Shown here: in pieces, positions 55,308 to 64,000 of the stretch
Numbering within the stretch: position 1 is the stretch's first letter
Layout: each line of letters begins with the position of its first letter
Assembly: GCA_016709305.1 (NCBI GenBank)
Contig: JADJNA010000026.1
Coordinates: forward strand, 1 to 64,000
Source of the DNA: Candidatus Villigracilis saccharophilus
GTDB lineage: Bacteria > Chloroflexota > Anaerolineae > Anaerolineales > Villigracilaceae
Length of the DNA stretch: 64,000 bases
Direction of reading: 5' to 3'
The notes under the pieces: model-generated
The model's input: the letters and a program-made list of their open reading frames with translations, nothing else
What the model was told of the DNA's origin: nothing
Database searches by the model: none
Made by a program: the position numbers and the translations under genes

Positions 55308-55751
55308 ATGTTCATTGGCCAGTTCCAACACAATCTCGATGATAAAGGGCGCTTGATGATACCGTCGCGCTTTCGTGATCTGTTGGCAGGTGGCGCTTAC
55401 ATCACACAAGGCTTTGATAAATGCCTCATGGTGATGACAGAAACTTATTTTACACAGGTCTATGAGCGGATTGAGGCCATGAACCTTGCGGATGCGAATG
55501 CACGTTCTTTGCGCCGCTTGCTTTTATCCAATGCCTATCCTGTTGAAGTGGATAAGATCGGGCGCATCCTTGTTCCGCTGAACTTGCGGACCTTCCTTCA
55601 AATAGAAGGTGAGGCCGTTGTAGCAGGGCAGGGCGCGTACTTTGAAGTTTGGAAGCCTGCTGATTGGAATGTGCAAATGGCGCAGCTTCAGGATACAGAA
55701 GCCAACTCTCAACGATTTGCTGCACTGGATCTTTCGAAATCAATCAGCTAG
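55308..55751 (+). CDS. mraZ: Transcriptional regulator MraZ
   Basis: 147 residues with two MraZ/AbrB-like halves: FIGQFQHNLDDKGRLMIPSR and SNAYPVEVDKIGRILVPLNL, each bearing the D-x-x-G-R-x-x-x-P motif. First gene of the division and cell-wall cluster. The three boxes upstream make autorepression likely. Confidence 0.93.
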   Translation: MFIGQFQHNLDDKGRLMIPSRFRDLLAGGAYITQGFDKCLMVMTETYFTQVYERIEAMNLADANARSLRRLLLSNAYPVEVDKIGRILVPLNLRTFLQIEGEAVVAGQGAYFEVWKPADWNVQMAQLQDTEANSQRFAALDLSKSIS

Positions 55752-55773
55752 TTAACTAGCAACTTCGCTGATC

Positions 55774-56694
55774 ATGCCGCACAAACCTGTACTTTACAAA
55801 GAGATTATACACGCACTGCAACCCAAAAGCGGTGGTCGTTATGTAGATGGCACTCTGGGCGCGGGCGGTCACGCTCGCGGGATCTTGGAGGCCTGTTCGC
55901 CAGATGGGCAATTGTTGGGTCTGGACGTTGACCCGCAGGCGCTTGCGCTTTCTCGTGAGACCTTGGCTCCTTACGCCGAAGGCGGACGTACACACCTCGA
56001 GCAGGCCTCCTACATCACCATCACAAAACAACTCGCCGCATTGAAATGGGATTTCGTCGATGGTATTGTGCTTGACCTTGGCGCATCCTCCATGCAGTTC
56101 GATCATGCCGAACGCGGATTTTCGTTCATGCAGGATGGTCCGCTCGACATGCGCTTTGGTTCGAACGCATTTCAAAGTGCAGAGGATATCGTCAATACCT
56201 ATGATGAACGCGACCTGGCAGACTTGATCTTTCGTTATGGCGAAGACCGCGATGCGAGAAGGATCGCGAAGGCCATTGTCATGAGCAGACCGCTTCACTC
56301 CACCCGTGAACTGGTTGCTGTGATCGAGAAAGCGTCTCCCCGAAGAGGGGACCGTACACACCCGGCGACGCAAACTTTCCAGGCGTTGCGTATCGCCGTC
56401 AACGAGGAACTGGCAGCCGTGGAGAGTGTGCTTCCGCAAGCCGTTGCAGGTTTACGCTCAGGCGGCAGACTCGCAGTGATCTCCTTCCACTCCTTGGAAG
56501 ACCGCATCGTCAAGGATTATTTTAGAGAACAAAGCAAGGCGCTTGTCAACCCGCCTTACGAAAGAATTTATGAAGTGGAACGCAAGGCTGTTGTGGAAAT
56601 TATCAACAAGAAACCGATCACGGCCTCTGAGGAAGAGGTACAAGGTAATCCGAGAGCACGCAGCGCAAAACTAAGAGTGATAGAAAAACTATGA
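55774..56694 (+). CDS. rsmH: 16S rRNA m4C1402 methyltransferase RsmH
   Basis: 306 residues. Landmarks: MPHKPVLYKEIIHALQPKSG, SAM-binding DGTLGAGGHARGILEACSP, DGIVLDLGASSMQFDHAERG with FSFMQDGPLDMRF, and RIAVNEELAAVESVL. It methylates the N4 of C1402 in 16S rRNA. Second gene of the cluster; its stop overlaps the next start by four bases (ATGA). Confidence 0.95.
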   Translation: MPHKPVLYKEIIHALQPKSGGRYVDGTLGAGGHARGILEACSPDGQLLGLDVDPQALALSRETLAPYAEGGRTHLEQASYITITKQLAALKWDFVDGIVLDLGASSMQFDHAERGFSFMQDGPLDMRFGSNAFQSAEDIVNTYDERDLADLIFRYGEDRDARRIAKAIVMSRPLHSTRELVAVIEKASPRRGDRTHPATQTFQALRIAVNEELAAVESVLPQAVAGLRSGGRLAVISFHSLEDRIVKDYFREQSKALVNPPYERIYEVERKAVVEIINKKPITASEEEVQGNPRARSAKLRVIEKL

Positions 56695-57161
56695 ACATAC
56701 AAAACGTAAATCATCTCGTCCATGCATATAAAGTCGCACCCTGGCGCGTCCAGCGTCAGTGGATCGGCGCAGCACTGCTTGCGGTTGTGGCGCTTGTGAT
56801 GGTTGCAACTCTATACCTTGATGTTACTTCGCAGGCGGCTATTGCCGGGCGCGAGATCCAGGTCCTGACCGCCCAGATCGCTGAAGGACAACGAATCAGC
56901 GCAGATTTGCAAACACAGCTTGCTTCACTCACTTCGGCAAGTGTCATGGAACAACGCGCGCTCGATCTTGGTTTCCGACCCATGAAATCTTCTGATGCGG
57001 AATATCTTGTTGTGCCGGGGTACTATGAACCCAAACCTGAAATTCTTTCTTCTGCATCGCGTCCTCAATTAAGTGCTCTGACCATTCCTCCGGAATATAA
57101 CGAGTCATTATTGGATTGGGTGGATGAAAAGATCGCGACATCTTCAAGAGGCAGAAAATGA
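56691..57161 (+). CDS. ftsL: FtsL-like division protein
   Basis: 156 residues with one membrane helix (AALLAVVALVMVATLYLDVT) and a coiled-coil segment after it (EIQVLTAQIAEGQRISADLQ). Sequence identity in this family is low; the call rests on topology and position between rsmH and the penicillin-binding protein gene. It would bridge FtsB and the septal synthase. Overlaps the next start by four bases. Confidence 0.7.
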   Translation: MNIQNVNHLVHAYKVAPWRVQRQWIGAALLAVVALVMVATLYLDVTSQAAIAGREIQVLTAQIAEGQRISADLQTQLASLTSASVMEQRALDLGFRPMKSSDAEYLVVPGYYEPKPEILSSASRPQLSALTIPPEYNESLLDWVDEKIATSSRGRK

Positions 57162-58894
57162 GACAGCAATATGCGCGCAGAACCCAGCTTGTCATGGTGT
57201 TGATCAGCCTGATCTCACTTGGTATTATCGTGCAAATGGTGCGTATTCAAACCAGTCCGGCTGCAGCCATCTTAAAACAACGCGGTGATGAATTCCAAAC
57301 CGAATGGCGTACTTTCTTTCCTGATCGCGGTGAGATCTATGACCGTACCGGTCATCTGTTGGCAGGGAATAAATCAGCTTATGAGATAGGGGTAAATTTG
57401 AATATTGTGCAGGATCCCGAGGCAATCCTTGCCGCCGCCGCAAGCGTCGATCTTGATTTGGATTATGCCGAAGCCCTGGATGCCATTCAAAACCCGCCCG
57501 AGAACCGCACTTTTGTCGTCATAGCGGATTATGTTGATCAGGAAAAAGGATTGAAGCTTCAGGCGCTGAAAGACGCTGATGATGGCCGGTTCGGCGATTT
57601 AACAGGTTTGGAATTTAATTTGCATCCCATGCGTAGTTATCCCGAGAAGGACCTGGCCTCAAATATTATTGGTTTTGTCAGCCATGGCAGACGTGGCTAT
57701 TTTGGTATTGAAGAGAAATATGATATTTTACTGGCGGGTGCCCCGGTTCAAATGCTTGTTCCAGTAGACCCAAATCTGGCCTCAGATATTGAGCATGTGC
57801 CGGATGGCACTACCCTCATCCTTACGATCAACCGTGATTTGCAGGCAGCTGCCGAGGACATATTGGATGAATCCCTTGACAAATATGGCGCGCAGAACGG
57901 GACGATCGCCATCATGGATCCGCAGAACGGCGAGCTGCTTGCAATCGCCTCGCATGAACGAATGGATCTAAATGAATTTTGGAATTACGGCTCGATCTAT
58001 GATAATGCCAGTGATTACAGCCGCGCCATTTCCACACCTTATGAACCGGGTTCTGTTCTCAAGATTCTCACCATGGCCGCCGCGTTGGACAGCGGGACAG
58101 TCACCCCTGGAACGACATATCTTGATACTGGATCCATCATGGTTGGGGGGGCGGTCATTCGCAACTGGGACCAGGGAGCGTGGGGTGTTCAGGATATGAC
58201 CGGTTGTTTACAGCACTCGCTCAATGTGTGCATGGCTACACTTTCCACATCCATGGGTGCAGGGACTTTTTACAATTATATGGACAAGTTTGGACTCGGT
58301 CACCTGACCGGTGTGGATTTGGCTGGGGAAGCCGCGGGCAGGCTTAAATTCCCGGGTGATACAGATTGGTATTTGGTTGATCTTGGCACGAATTCTTTTG
58401 GTCAGGGTGTTGCCGCCACGCCCATTCAGATCATGATGGCTGCTTCTGCCATCGCCAATGACGGACGTACCGTCACGCCGCACGCTGTGTACGCGATGGT
58501 ACGGGATGGCCGCCAATACAATGTCCCTGCCCAGTTTGCGGGTTCCCCGATCTCTGAGCAAACAGCAGATACACTTTCTGAAATGCTGGCAGTCTCCGTT
58601 TCGTCAGAAGGTTCGCTGGCGCAAGTGCCAGGCTATCGATTGGCTGGCAAGACCGGCACCGCGCAAATTCCCGTTAACGGTTTTTATGATGATGAAGCGA
58701 CCAATGCATCTTTCATAGGCTGGGGGCCGGTCGACGATCCGAAGTTCATGATCTATGTCTGGCTTGAACGACCGGAAGTATCCACTTGGGGTTCTGAAAC
58801 CGCTGCGCCTGTTTTTGCTGAAATGGCTGAAAAGACCATCATCCTTTTGGATATTCCGCCCGACAACATCAGACAACAATTCGCTGTAAAATAA
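57158..58894 (+). CDS. ftsI: Septal penicillin-binding protein (FtsI/PBP2-type)
   Basis: 578 residues: an N-terminal membrane helix, a PBP dimerisation domain (FFPDRGEIYDRTGHLLAGNK) and a transpeptidase domain. The active-site motifs are SVLK near residue 297 (TPYEPGSVLKI), SLN near 353 (HSLNVCMAT) and KTG near 497 (AGKTGTAQIP). No PASTA domain is present. It crosslinks peptidoglycan at the septum with FtsW, encoded further down the cluster. Confidence 0.92.
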   Translation: MRQQYARRTQLVMVLISLISLGIIVQMVRIQTSPAAAILKQRGDEFQTEWRTFFPDRGEIYDRTGHLLAGNKSAYEIGVNLNIVQDPEAILAAAASVDLDLDYAEALDAIQNPPENRTFVVIADYVDQEKGLKLQALKDADDGRFGDLTGLEFNLHPMRSYPEKDLASNIIGFVSHGRRGYFGIEEKYDILLAGAPVQMLVPVDPNLASDIEHVPDGTTLILTINRDLQAAAEDILDESLDKYGAQNGTIAIMDPQNGELLAIASHERMDLNEFWNYGSIYDNASDYSRAISTPYEPGSVLKILTMAAALDSGTVTPGTTYLDTGSIMVGGAVIRNWDQGAWGVQDMTGCLQHSLNVCMATLSTSMGAGTFYNYMDKFGLGHLTGVDLAGEAAGRLKFPGDTDWYLVDLGTNSFGQGVAATPIQIMMAASAIANDGRTVTPHAVYAMVRDGRQYNVPAQFAGSPISEQTADTLSEMLAVSVSSEGSLAQVPGYRLAGKTGTAQIPVNGFYDDEATNASFIGWGPVDDPKFMIYVWLERPEVSTWGSETAAPVFAEMAEKTIILLDIPPDNIRQQFAVK

Positions 58895-58895
58895 A

Positions 58896-60317
58896 ATGCT
58901 CATATTAGCAGACGCCCTCGAAGCCATTACCCGCAACGCAGCTCGCTGTACGAACGCGAATGCGATCATTACTGAAGCGGCTATTGACTCGCGTCTGGTA
59001 ATTCCCGGTTCGCTCTTTGTCGCCATCCCGGGTGAAAAAGTGGATGGACATGATTTTATTTCAGAAGCATTTAATAGGGGGGCATCTTTTGCTTTAACCC
59101 AAAAAGATATGCCCGCCTCATTGCGGACCCTTGACCTGCGTGGCGGTCAAGCGGTGCAACCCACCTTTGACTTTACTCCGCCTCTCTGTCTGCGTGTAGA
59201 TAATACCATCTCCGCTTTACAGCAGATCGCGCGCTTTTGGCGACGCAAATTGGATTTGCGTGTGGTTGGTGTAACCGGCAGCGTGGGCAAATCCACTTCC
59301 AAAGAAATGATCGCTGAGGTACTTGGGACGAAGTATCGTACGCTAAAAAGCCCCGGGAATTTAAATAATGAAATTGGTTTGCCGCTCACGATCTTAAGGC
59401 TTGGCAGCGGCTATCAACGTGCCGTGCTGGAAATGGGGTTTTATGTGCCCGGCGAGATCCAATTCCTTTGTGATATTGCCCTGCCTCAAATTGGCGTTGT
59501 GACGAATGTTGGCACTGTCCATGCAGAGCGCGCAGGTTCACAGGAAGCAATCGCGCGCGGAAAGAGCGAATTAGTCCAGGCACTTCCATCTGACGGAGTG
59601 GCGATCCTTAACTTTGATGACCCCTGGGTTCGCAAGATGGAGGAGAAAGCCAGAGCGCGAGTCTTCTTTTACGGGCTTTCCCCTGAATCCCACCTGTGGG
59701 CTGACCAGATCCAGGGGCTCGGGCTGGATGGCATTCGCTTCCGCCTGCATTACAAAGGTGAGACGATCCATACTCGTGTTCCCATGATCGGACGCCATTC
59801 TGTCCATACCGCTTTACGAGCTGCCGCTGTTGGTTTGAATGATGGATTGAACTGGCAGGAGATATTCGAAGGTTTTGCTCAGGGACAGTCTCAGCTCCGT
59901 CTCGTTGCTGTGCGCAGCAAGACCGGAGCTTTAATTCTGGATGATACCTATAATGCATCACCGGAATCCATGCTGGCAGCTCTAAACCTGCTGGATGAAA
60001 TGGATGGCATCAAATATGCTGTCCTGGGTGACATGCTTGAACTCGGTCCTTATGAAAAACAAGGACATGAGATGGTGGGGCTGCGTGCTGCACAGGTGGC
60101 AAAGACCCTGCTTACACTGGGACCGCGCGCCCATCTGATCGCAGAATCGGCCCGCCGCGCAGGTATGAAAGCTGCCAATATTATCGAGTTTGAGGAAGCG
60201 GAGCCGATCGTGGATTGGTTAAGCAAGCACCTGACATCGAACGATGCCGTCCTGATCAAGGGGTCGCATGGGTTGCGTATGGATCGCATCACGGCCGCCC
60301 TCGAGGTGCAATCATGA
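58896..60317 (+). CDS. murF: UDP-MurNAc-tripeptide-D-Ala-D-Ala ligase MurF
   Basis: 473 residues. ATP loop VTGSVGKSTSKEMIAEVLG, then SPGNLNNEIGLPLTILRL and VLEMGFYVPGEIQFLCDIAL, and the MurF-type C-terminus with ILDDTYNASPESMLAALNLL, GDMLELGPYEKQGH and LIKGSHGLRMDRI. It adds D-Ala-D-Ala to the stem peptide. Note that no murE gene precedes it. Confidence 0.93.
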   Translation: MLILADALEAITRNAARCTNANAIITEAAIDSRLVIPGSLFVAIPGEKVDGHDFISEAFNRGASFALTQKDMPASLRTLDLRGGQAVQPTFDFTPPLCLRVDNTISALQQIARFWRRKLDLRVVGVTGSVGKSTSKEMIAEVLGTKYRTLKSPGNLNNEIGLPLTILRLGSGYQRAVLEMGFYVPGEIQFLCDIALPQIGVVTNVGTVHAERAGSQEAIARGKSELVQALPSDGVAILNFDDPWVRKMEEKARARVFFYGLSPESHLWADQIQGLGLDGIRFRLHYKGETIHTRVPMIGRHSVHTALRAAAVGLNDGLNWQEIFEGFAQGQSQLRLVAVRSKTGALILDDTYNASPESMLAALNLLDEMDGIKYAVLGDMLELGPYEKQGHEMVGLRAAQVAKTLLTLGPRAHLIAESARRAGMKAANIIEFEEAEPIVDWLSKHLTSNDAVLIKGSHGLRMDRITAALEVQS

Positions 60318-61318
60318 GACAGATCGCGCTTTCCCTTAGTTTGGCCGGACTCGCGTTTGTGATGACTGCCATCTGGGGCGGACCGTTGCTTCGTATTCTG
60401 CGTCATTACAAGATCGGCAAGATCATTCGTGTGGAAGAGCCGGGCCATCATGGCGTGAAAATGGGAACACCCACCATGGGCGGTGTTCTGTTCATTTTTC
60501 CAGTATTGTTGTTTAGTGGTTTATTAAACGCGGTCGCTTTAATTGGCGTCAGTATCACAGCGAACGGGGTTGGGCGTTCAGTGCTTGTGCCGATGGCTGC
60601 CATGGCCGGATACGCCATCCTTGGGGCAGTCGATGATTGGGAAGGGATTCGCGGCAAGCGCAAAGGCGACGGCATGCGCGCGCGCACAAAATTTTTCTTC
60701 CAGGTGATCCTGGCGCTTGTGATCGCTTATGTATTGAAATACCAGATGGATGTGCCGGACCTGTATTTGCCCGGATTATTCTTTGAGATCGAACTAGGCT
60801 GGTGGTATGTGCCGATCGCGGCATTTATCATCGTGGCCGAATCCAACGCGATGAACTTCACCGACGGGCTTGACGGCCTGGCCGGCTTGATCGCTGCGAC
60901 AGCTTTTGCAGCTTTTGGAGGGATCGCCATCATGCAAGACCAGGTCTATGTGGCGCGGTTTTGTTTTATTCTGGTTGGAGCATTATTTGGTTTCTTATGG
61001 TTCAACGTGCATCCGGCTGAACTATTCATGGGCGATACCGGTTCCCTTCCATTGGGGGCGGTGCTGGCGGTGGTCGCGCTGATGACCGGCCAATGGCCGA
61101 TGCTGCTGATCATTGCCGTTATCCCGCTGGCAGAAATGGTCAGTGATGTGATCCAGATCGTTTATTTCAAGTGGACGAAAGGAAAACGCTTTTTCAAGAT
61201 GGCGCCCATTCATTTACATTTTGAATTACTCGGCTGGAGCGAAACCCAGGTTGTACAGCGCTTTTGGTTGATCGGTTTGATGGCGGCTTTAATTGGAATT
61301 GGACTATCGCAAGTGTAG
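60314..61318 (+). CDS. mraY: Phospho-MurNAc-pentapeptide transferase MraY
   Basis: 334 residues from the ATG overlapping the murF stop (ATGA); a longer reading to 60215 overlaps murF. About ten membrane helices. Active-site Asp motifs: AILGAVDDWEGIRGKR and NAMNFTDGLDGLAGLI, then LFMGDTGSLPLGAVLAVVAL and the C-terminal HLHFELLGWSETQVVQRFW. It makes lipid I on the membrane. Confidence 0.94.
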   Translation: MRQIALSLSLAGLAFVMTAIWGGPLLRILRHYKIGKIIRVEEPGHHGVKMGTPTMGGVLFIFPVLLFSGLLNAVALIGVSITANGVGRSVLVPMAAMAGYAILGAVDDWEGIRGKRKGDGMRARTKFFFQVILALVIAYVLKYQMDVPDLYLPGLFFEIELGWWYVPIAAFIIVAESNAMNFTDGLDGLAGLIAATAFAAFGGIAIMQDQVYVARFCFILVGALFGFLWFNVHPAELFMGDTGSLPLGAVLAVVALMTGQWPMLLIIAVIPLAEMVSDVIQIVYFKWTKGKRFFKMAPIHLHFELLGWSETQVVQRFWLIGLMAALIGIGLSQV

Positions 61319-61323
61319 CTACT

Positions 61324-62717
61324 ATGACAAATTGGAACGGAACCCACACACTCATCCTCGGCGCAGCAAGACAGGGAATTGCCCTGGCCCGCTGGCTCGC
61401 TCGTCACGGTTCATCCGTGACTTTGAGTGATTCGCGGTCCGCGAATGAACTTGCTTCCGCGCGTGCCGCTCTCGCAGATACGAGCGTGGAATGGGCAGTG
61501 GGTGGGCATCCCCTGGAATTATTGGACCAGGCTGATGCGCTTTTCCTTTCAGGCGGCGTCCCCTTAACTCTGCCCATTGTTCAGGAAGCAGTGAAACGCG
61601 GAATTCCGCTCTCGAATGACACACAGGTCTTCATGGAAGTTGTGCCGTGCAAAACAATCGGCATCACCGGCTCGGCAGGAAAGACAACGACCACAACCCT
61701 GGTCGGTGAAATGGCGAAACTTTCAATTCAGAATGCATAAATCCGTTCTCGCTTCCGGTTTTTGTTGGAGGCAATATCGGCGACCCGCTCATTAATTATG
61801 TGGATGAAATGAAGGCGGACGACCTGGCGATCCTGGAACTTTCCTCTTTTCAATTGGAACAGATGACCATTTCGCCGAATATCTCTGCGATCTTGAATAT
61901 CACCCCCAATCATCTGGATCGTCACGGCACAATGGAAGCATATACAAATGCTAAAGCCCGCATTTTGGAATTCCAGACTGGAAAAGATACCGCCATTCTC
62001 AGTCATGATGATAAAGGAGCATGGAGTTTGCGCAATAAAATAAAAGGCAGACTCTTAACGTTTAGTTTGCATGATCTGGATGAAGGTTTGAATGGCGCAT
62101 ACCACCATGATGGATTATTGAATCTGCGCGATGGCAATGCGTACCTGCCTTTGATTTTGCGCGAGAATATCCGGCTGCGTGGCGACCATAATGTGGCGAA
62201 TGTGCTTGCCGCTTTCACGATCGGTCACGCTGCTGGATTTAAACTTGATGACATGCTCGAAGCGGTTGAAGAATTTCGCGGTGTGCCACACCGGCTCGAA
62301 CTTGTGCGCGAGCTGCATGGTGTGCGCTGGTATAACGACTCGATCGCGACTGCGCCGGAACGAAGTATGGCAGCCATCCATGCCTTTGATGAGCCGATCG
62401 TATTATTGCTTGGCGGGCGTGATAAGAAGTTACCCTGGCTGGATATCGCCGAGTTGATCTGCCGCCGGGTGGATCATGTGGTGGTCTTTGGCGAGGCGGC
62501 GGAATTGATCCAGAAAGCCATAACAAGTGTCAGTGAAGTTCGAAGCGTTGATCTTCATCGCGTGAATGATCTTAAAGAGGCAGTGATCAAAGCCGCGGAA
62601 ATCGCCTCGGCAGGTGATGTCGTCCTGCTTTCACCGGGCGGTACAAGTTATGACGCGTTCAAGGATTTTGCAGAGAGAGGAGATTATTTTATAAAATGGG
62701 TACAGGAACTTTCGTAA
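61324..62717 (+). CDS. murD: UDP-MurNAc-L-Ala-D-Glu ligase MurD, one frameshift
   Basis: About 464 residues (typical for MurD) if one base is added between 61700 and 61740; as printed, translation stops at 61740 after 138 residues. The first part has the Rossmann LILGAARQGIALARWLARHG and the ATP loop GITGSAGKTTTTTLVGE. The second part continues VGGNIGDPLINYVDE, ILELSSFQLEQM, ITPNHLDRHGTMEAYTNAKA, DHNVANVLAAF, and the C-terminal LLLGGRDKKLPW and LLSPGGTSYDAFKDFAERGD. The gene is essential in bacteria with peptidoglycan, so a sequence error is more likely than a true break. Confidence 0.88.
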
Positions 62718-63943
62718 ACGAACGCCCTTTAAACCGCCCCAGATTTACAGGCGGCTTCGATATGCCATTGCTTGTCGCTCTGGCTATATTGATCGTGTTT
62801 GGCTTGGTGATGCTCTTCTCTGCTTCGTACGATTTTTCAGGCAAAGTATATGGCGACCCAATGTATATGTTTAACCGCCAATTAATGTGGCTTGGAGTTG
62901 GGATGGTGATATTTACCATTCTTGCTTTTTCTGATTACCACTATTGGCGTAAACTGGTTGTGCCGGCCATGGTGGTCTCTGTTATTTTGCTGATCGCCGT
63001 CCTGTTTGTGGAAGGGGAGGGCCCGAAACGTGGTCTTTTCAATGGTTCTGTACAGCCTTCGGAACTGGCCAAGCTGGTATCCGTCCTGTATCTGGGTGTC
63101 TGGTTGAACGCGAAGAAACAGGACTTGCAGGATGTTTCCTTTGGATTAATTCCGCTGGGTGTGATTCTTGGTTTTGTCGGCGGGTTGATCGGATTGGAAC
63201 CTGATTTCAGCGCTGCCGTAACCATTTTGATTCTTGGCGGTCTGCTGTTCTTTCTTGCAGGCGGAGACATAAAACAAATTAGCATCCTGCTCGTCGTGGC
63301 GATAATTGCCGCTGTTTTGGTTTCAGTATTTACGGCCACGGGTCGTGATCGCATGATCCCATTTATTGCCGGACTAAAAAACCCATTGGATTCTTCAGAT
63401 CATGTGCGGGCTTCGCTTGGGGCGATCGCCAACGGTGGGTGGTTTGGTACAGGACTTGGATTGTCACGCAGCAAATATTTGCAGTTGCCGCTCCCTCCAA
63501 GGGACAGCATTTTTGCAGTCATTGCTGAGGAACTTGGATTGGTGGGTTCAATCGCCCTGATCGCTTTGTATGGATTTATCTTTTGGCGTGGATTTGTTGT
63601 TGCGCGTCGCGCCCCGGACATGCTTGGTACTTTGTTGGCTTCAGGGCTGGTAACCTGGATTGCTTTTGAAGCGCTGTCTAACATCGCTGTGATGGTGGGG
63701 CTCATGCCCTTCACTGGAAACTCACTGCCATTCGTCAGTTCTGGCGGATCAAATCTTGTGATCATGTTGAGCGCATTTGGCATGGTTTCGAATATTTCCA
63801 GACAAACCGGCGAAGGTACGATCACGGATGAAGAATGGAGGTCTTATAGTGCGGTTGCTAATTTGCGCTGGGGGGACGGGCGGCGGGGTGTATCCCGCGC
63901 TCGCCGTGCACAGCGCGCTGACCAGTCAAAACCCCGGCTTTGA
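62696..63943 (+). CDS. ftsW: SEDS glycosyltransferase FtsW
   Basis: 415 residues with about ten membrane helices. SEDS motifs: LMLFSASYDFSG near the N-terminus, QPSELAKLVSVLYL, LEPDFSAAVTILIL, and FVSSGGSNLVIMLSAFGMVS near the end. It polymerises lipid II at the septum. The start overlaps murD by 22 bases. The reading frame runs 95 bases past the murG start; the last 30 residues (RWGDGRRGVSRARRAQRADQ) look non-native, so the true stop may have been lost through an indel. Confidence 0.93.
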   Translation: MGTGTFVNERPLNRPRFTGGFDMPLLVALAILIVFGLVMLFSASYDFSGKVYGDPMYMFNRQLMWLGVGMVIFTILAFSDYHYWRKLVVPAMVVSVILLIAVLFVEGEGPKRGLFNGSVQPSELAKLVSVLYLGVWLNAKKQDLQDVSFGLIPLGVILGFVGGLIGLEPDFSAAVTILILGGLLFFLAGGDIKQISILLVVAIIAAVLVSVFTATGRDRMIPFIAGLKNPLDSSDHVRASLGAIANGGWFGTGLGLSRSKYLQLPLPPRDSIFAVIAEELGLVGSIALIALYGFIFWRGFVVARRAPDMLGTLLASGLVTWIAFEALSNIAVMVGLMPFTGNSLPFVSSGGSNLVIMLSAFGMVSNISRQTGEGTITDEEWRSYSAVANLRWGDGRRGVSRARRAQRADQSKPRL

Positions 63944-64000
63944 TACTTTGTGGGTTGGTGGTGAAGGCGGTATGGAGCAGGAACTCGTGAATCGCGCGGG
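63849..64000 (+). CDS. murG: MurG glycosyltransferase, 5' part
   Basis: The gene begins at a GTG with a perfect GGAGGT six bases upstream (63837-63842). It reads VRLLICAGGTGGGVYPALAV, the GGTGGG nucleotide loop of MurG, then DTLWVGGEGGMEQELVNRAG, and runs off the window. It makes lipid II from lipid I. It overlaps the ftsW frame by 95 bases. Confidence 0.9.
   Translation, partial: MRLLICAGGTGGGVYPALAVHSALTSQNPGFDTLWVGGEGGMEQELVNRA

Noticed and set aside
61700..61800. Programmed ribosomal frameshift in murD
   Set aside because: There is no slippery heptamer or downstream structure that stands out, and many other genes in the window show the same kind of single-base break, so sequence error is simpler.

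Overview
The window looks like about 64 kb of a mid-GC bacterial chromosome, most likely from the Chloroflexota (Anaerolineae-like). This is inferred from gene content: a division/cell-wall (dcw) cluster, a Tad pilus without a visible outer-membrane secretin, PAS/GGDEF and HD-GYP proteins, and an ExeM-like nuclease. I could run no database search. No rRNA, tRNA, CRISPR array or intact transposase was seen.

Layout. 1-1.7 kb: remnants, namely a frameshifted nucleotidyltransferase with a frameshifted partner gene, a 28-bp palindrome upstream of them, a near-identical 23-bp direct repeat on both sides, and the 3' end of a GNAT acetyltransferase gene. 1.76-32.4 kb: a large accessory block, mostly on the minus strand. 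It mixes Tad pilus parts (Flp pilin, three TadE-like proteins, two TadB/TadC-like platform proteins, two A24 prepilin peptidase-like proteins) with conjugation-like membrane proteins (TrbL/VirB6-like, PrgI/VirB3-like, two tandem VirB2-like), an M23 peptidase, a Cas4/RecB-like nuclease, a DnaB-like ATPase, a protein with a DnaA domain I-like N-terminus, a duplicated DNA-binding-like protein and ParA. Inside this block sit a diguanylate cyclase/HD-GYP pair, a second diguanylate cyclase behind a consensus promoter, a LuxR-type regulator, and a MarR-controlled heterodimeric ABC exporter. 32.4-41.7 kb: an OYE-family reductase, a second LuxR-type regulator, a DUF3597 protein, a very large secreted nuclease and a membrane protein. 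41.8-47.6 kb: a TetR-controlled MacB/Lol-type ABC system with two lipoprotein adaptors and three tandem operators. 47.7-55.2 kb: a GH4 glycosidase, an ATP-grasp ligase, galactokinase, two membrane proteins and an rRNA methyltransferase-like gene. 55.2-64 kb: the dcw cluster mraZ-rsmH-ftsL-pbp-murF-mraY-murD-ftsW-murG (murG runs off the end), with no murE.

How the parts work together. The 1.8-32 kb block reads as a pilus or DNA-transfer apparatus with its own replication and partition genes and c-di-GMP control; no TadA, VirB4 or VirD4 ATPase and no relaxase could be identified in it. The dcw cluster supplies peptidoglycan precursors and septal synthesis under a promoter carrying three MraZ boxes.

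Caution on quality. At least a dozen genes are broken by a single indel, often in a homopolymer run, including the normally essential murD. Restoring one base usually gives a normal full-length protein. I therefore suspect uncorrected long-read errors, and annotate these as one gene each with the break point noted.
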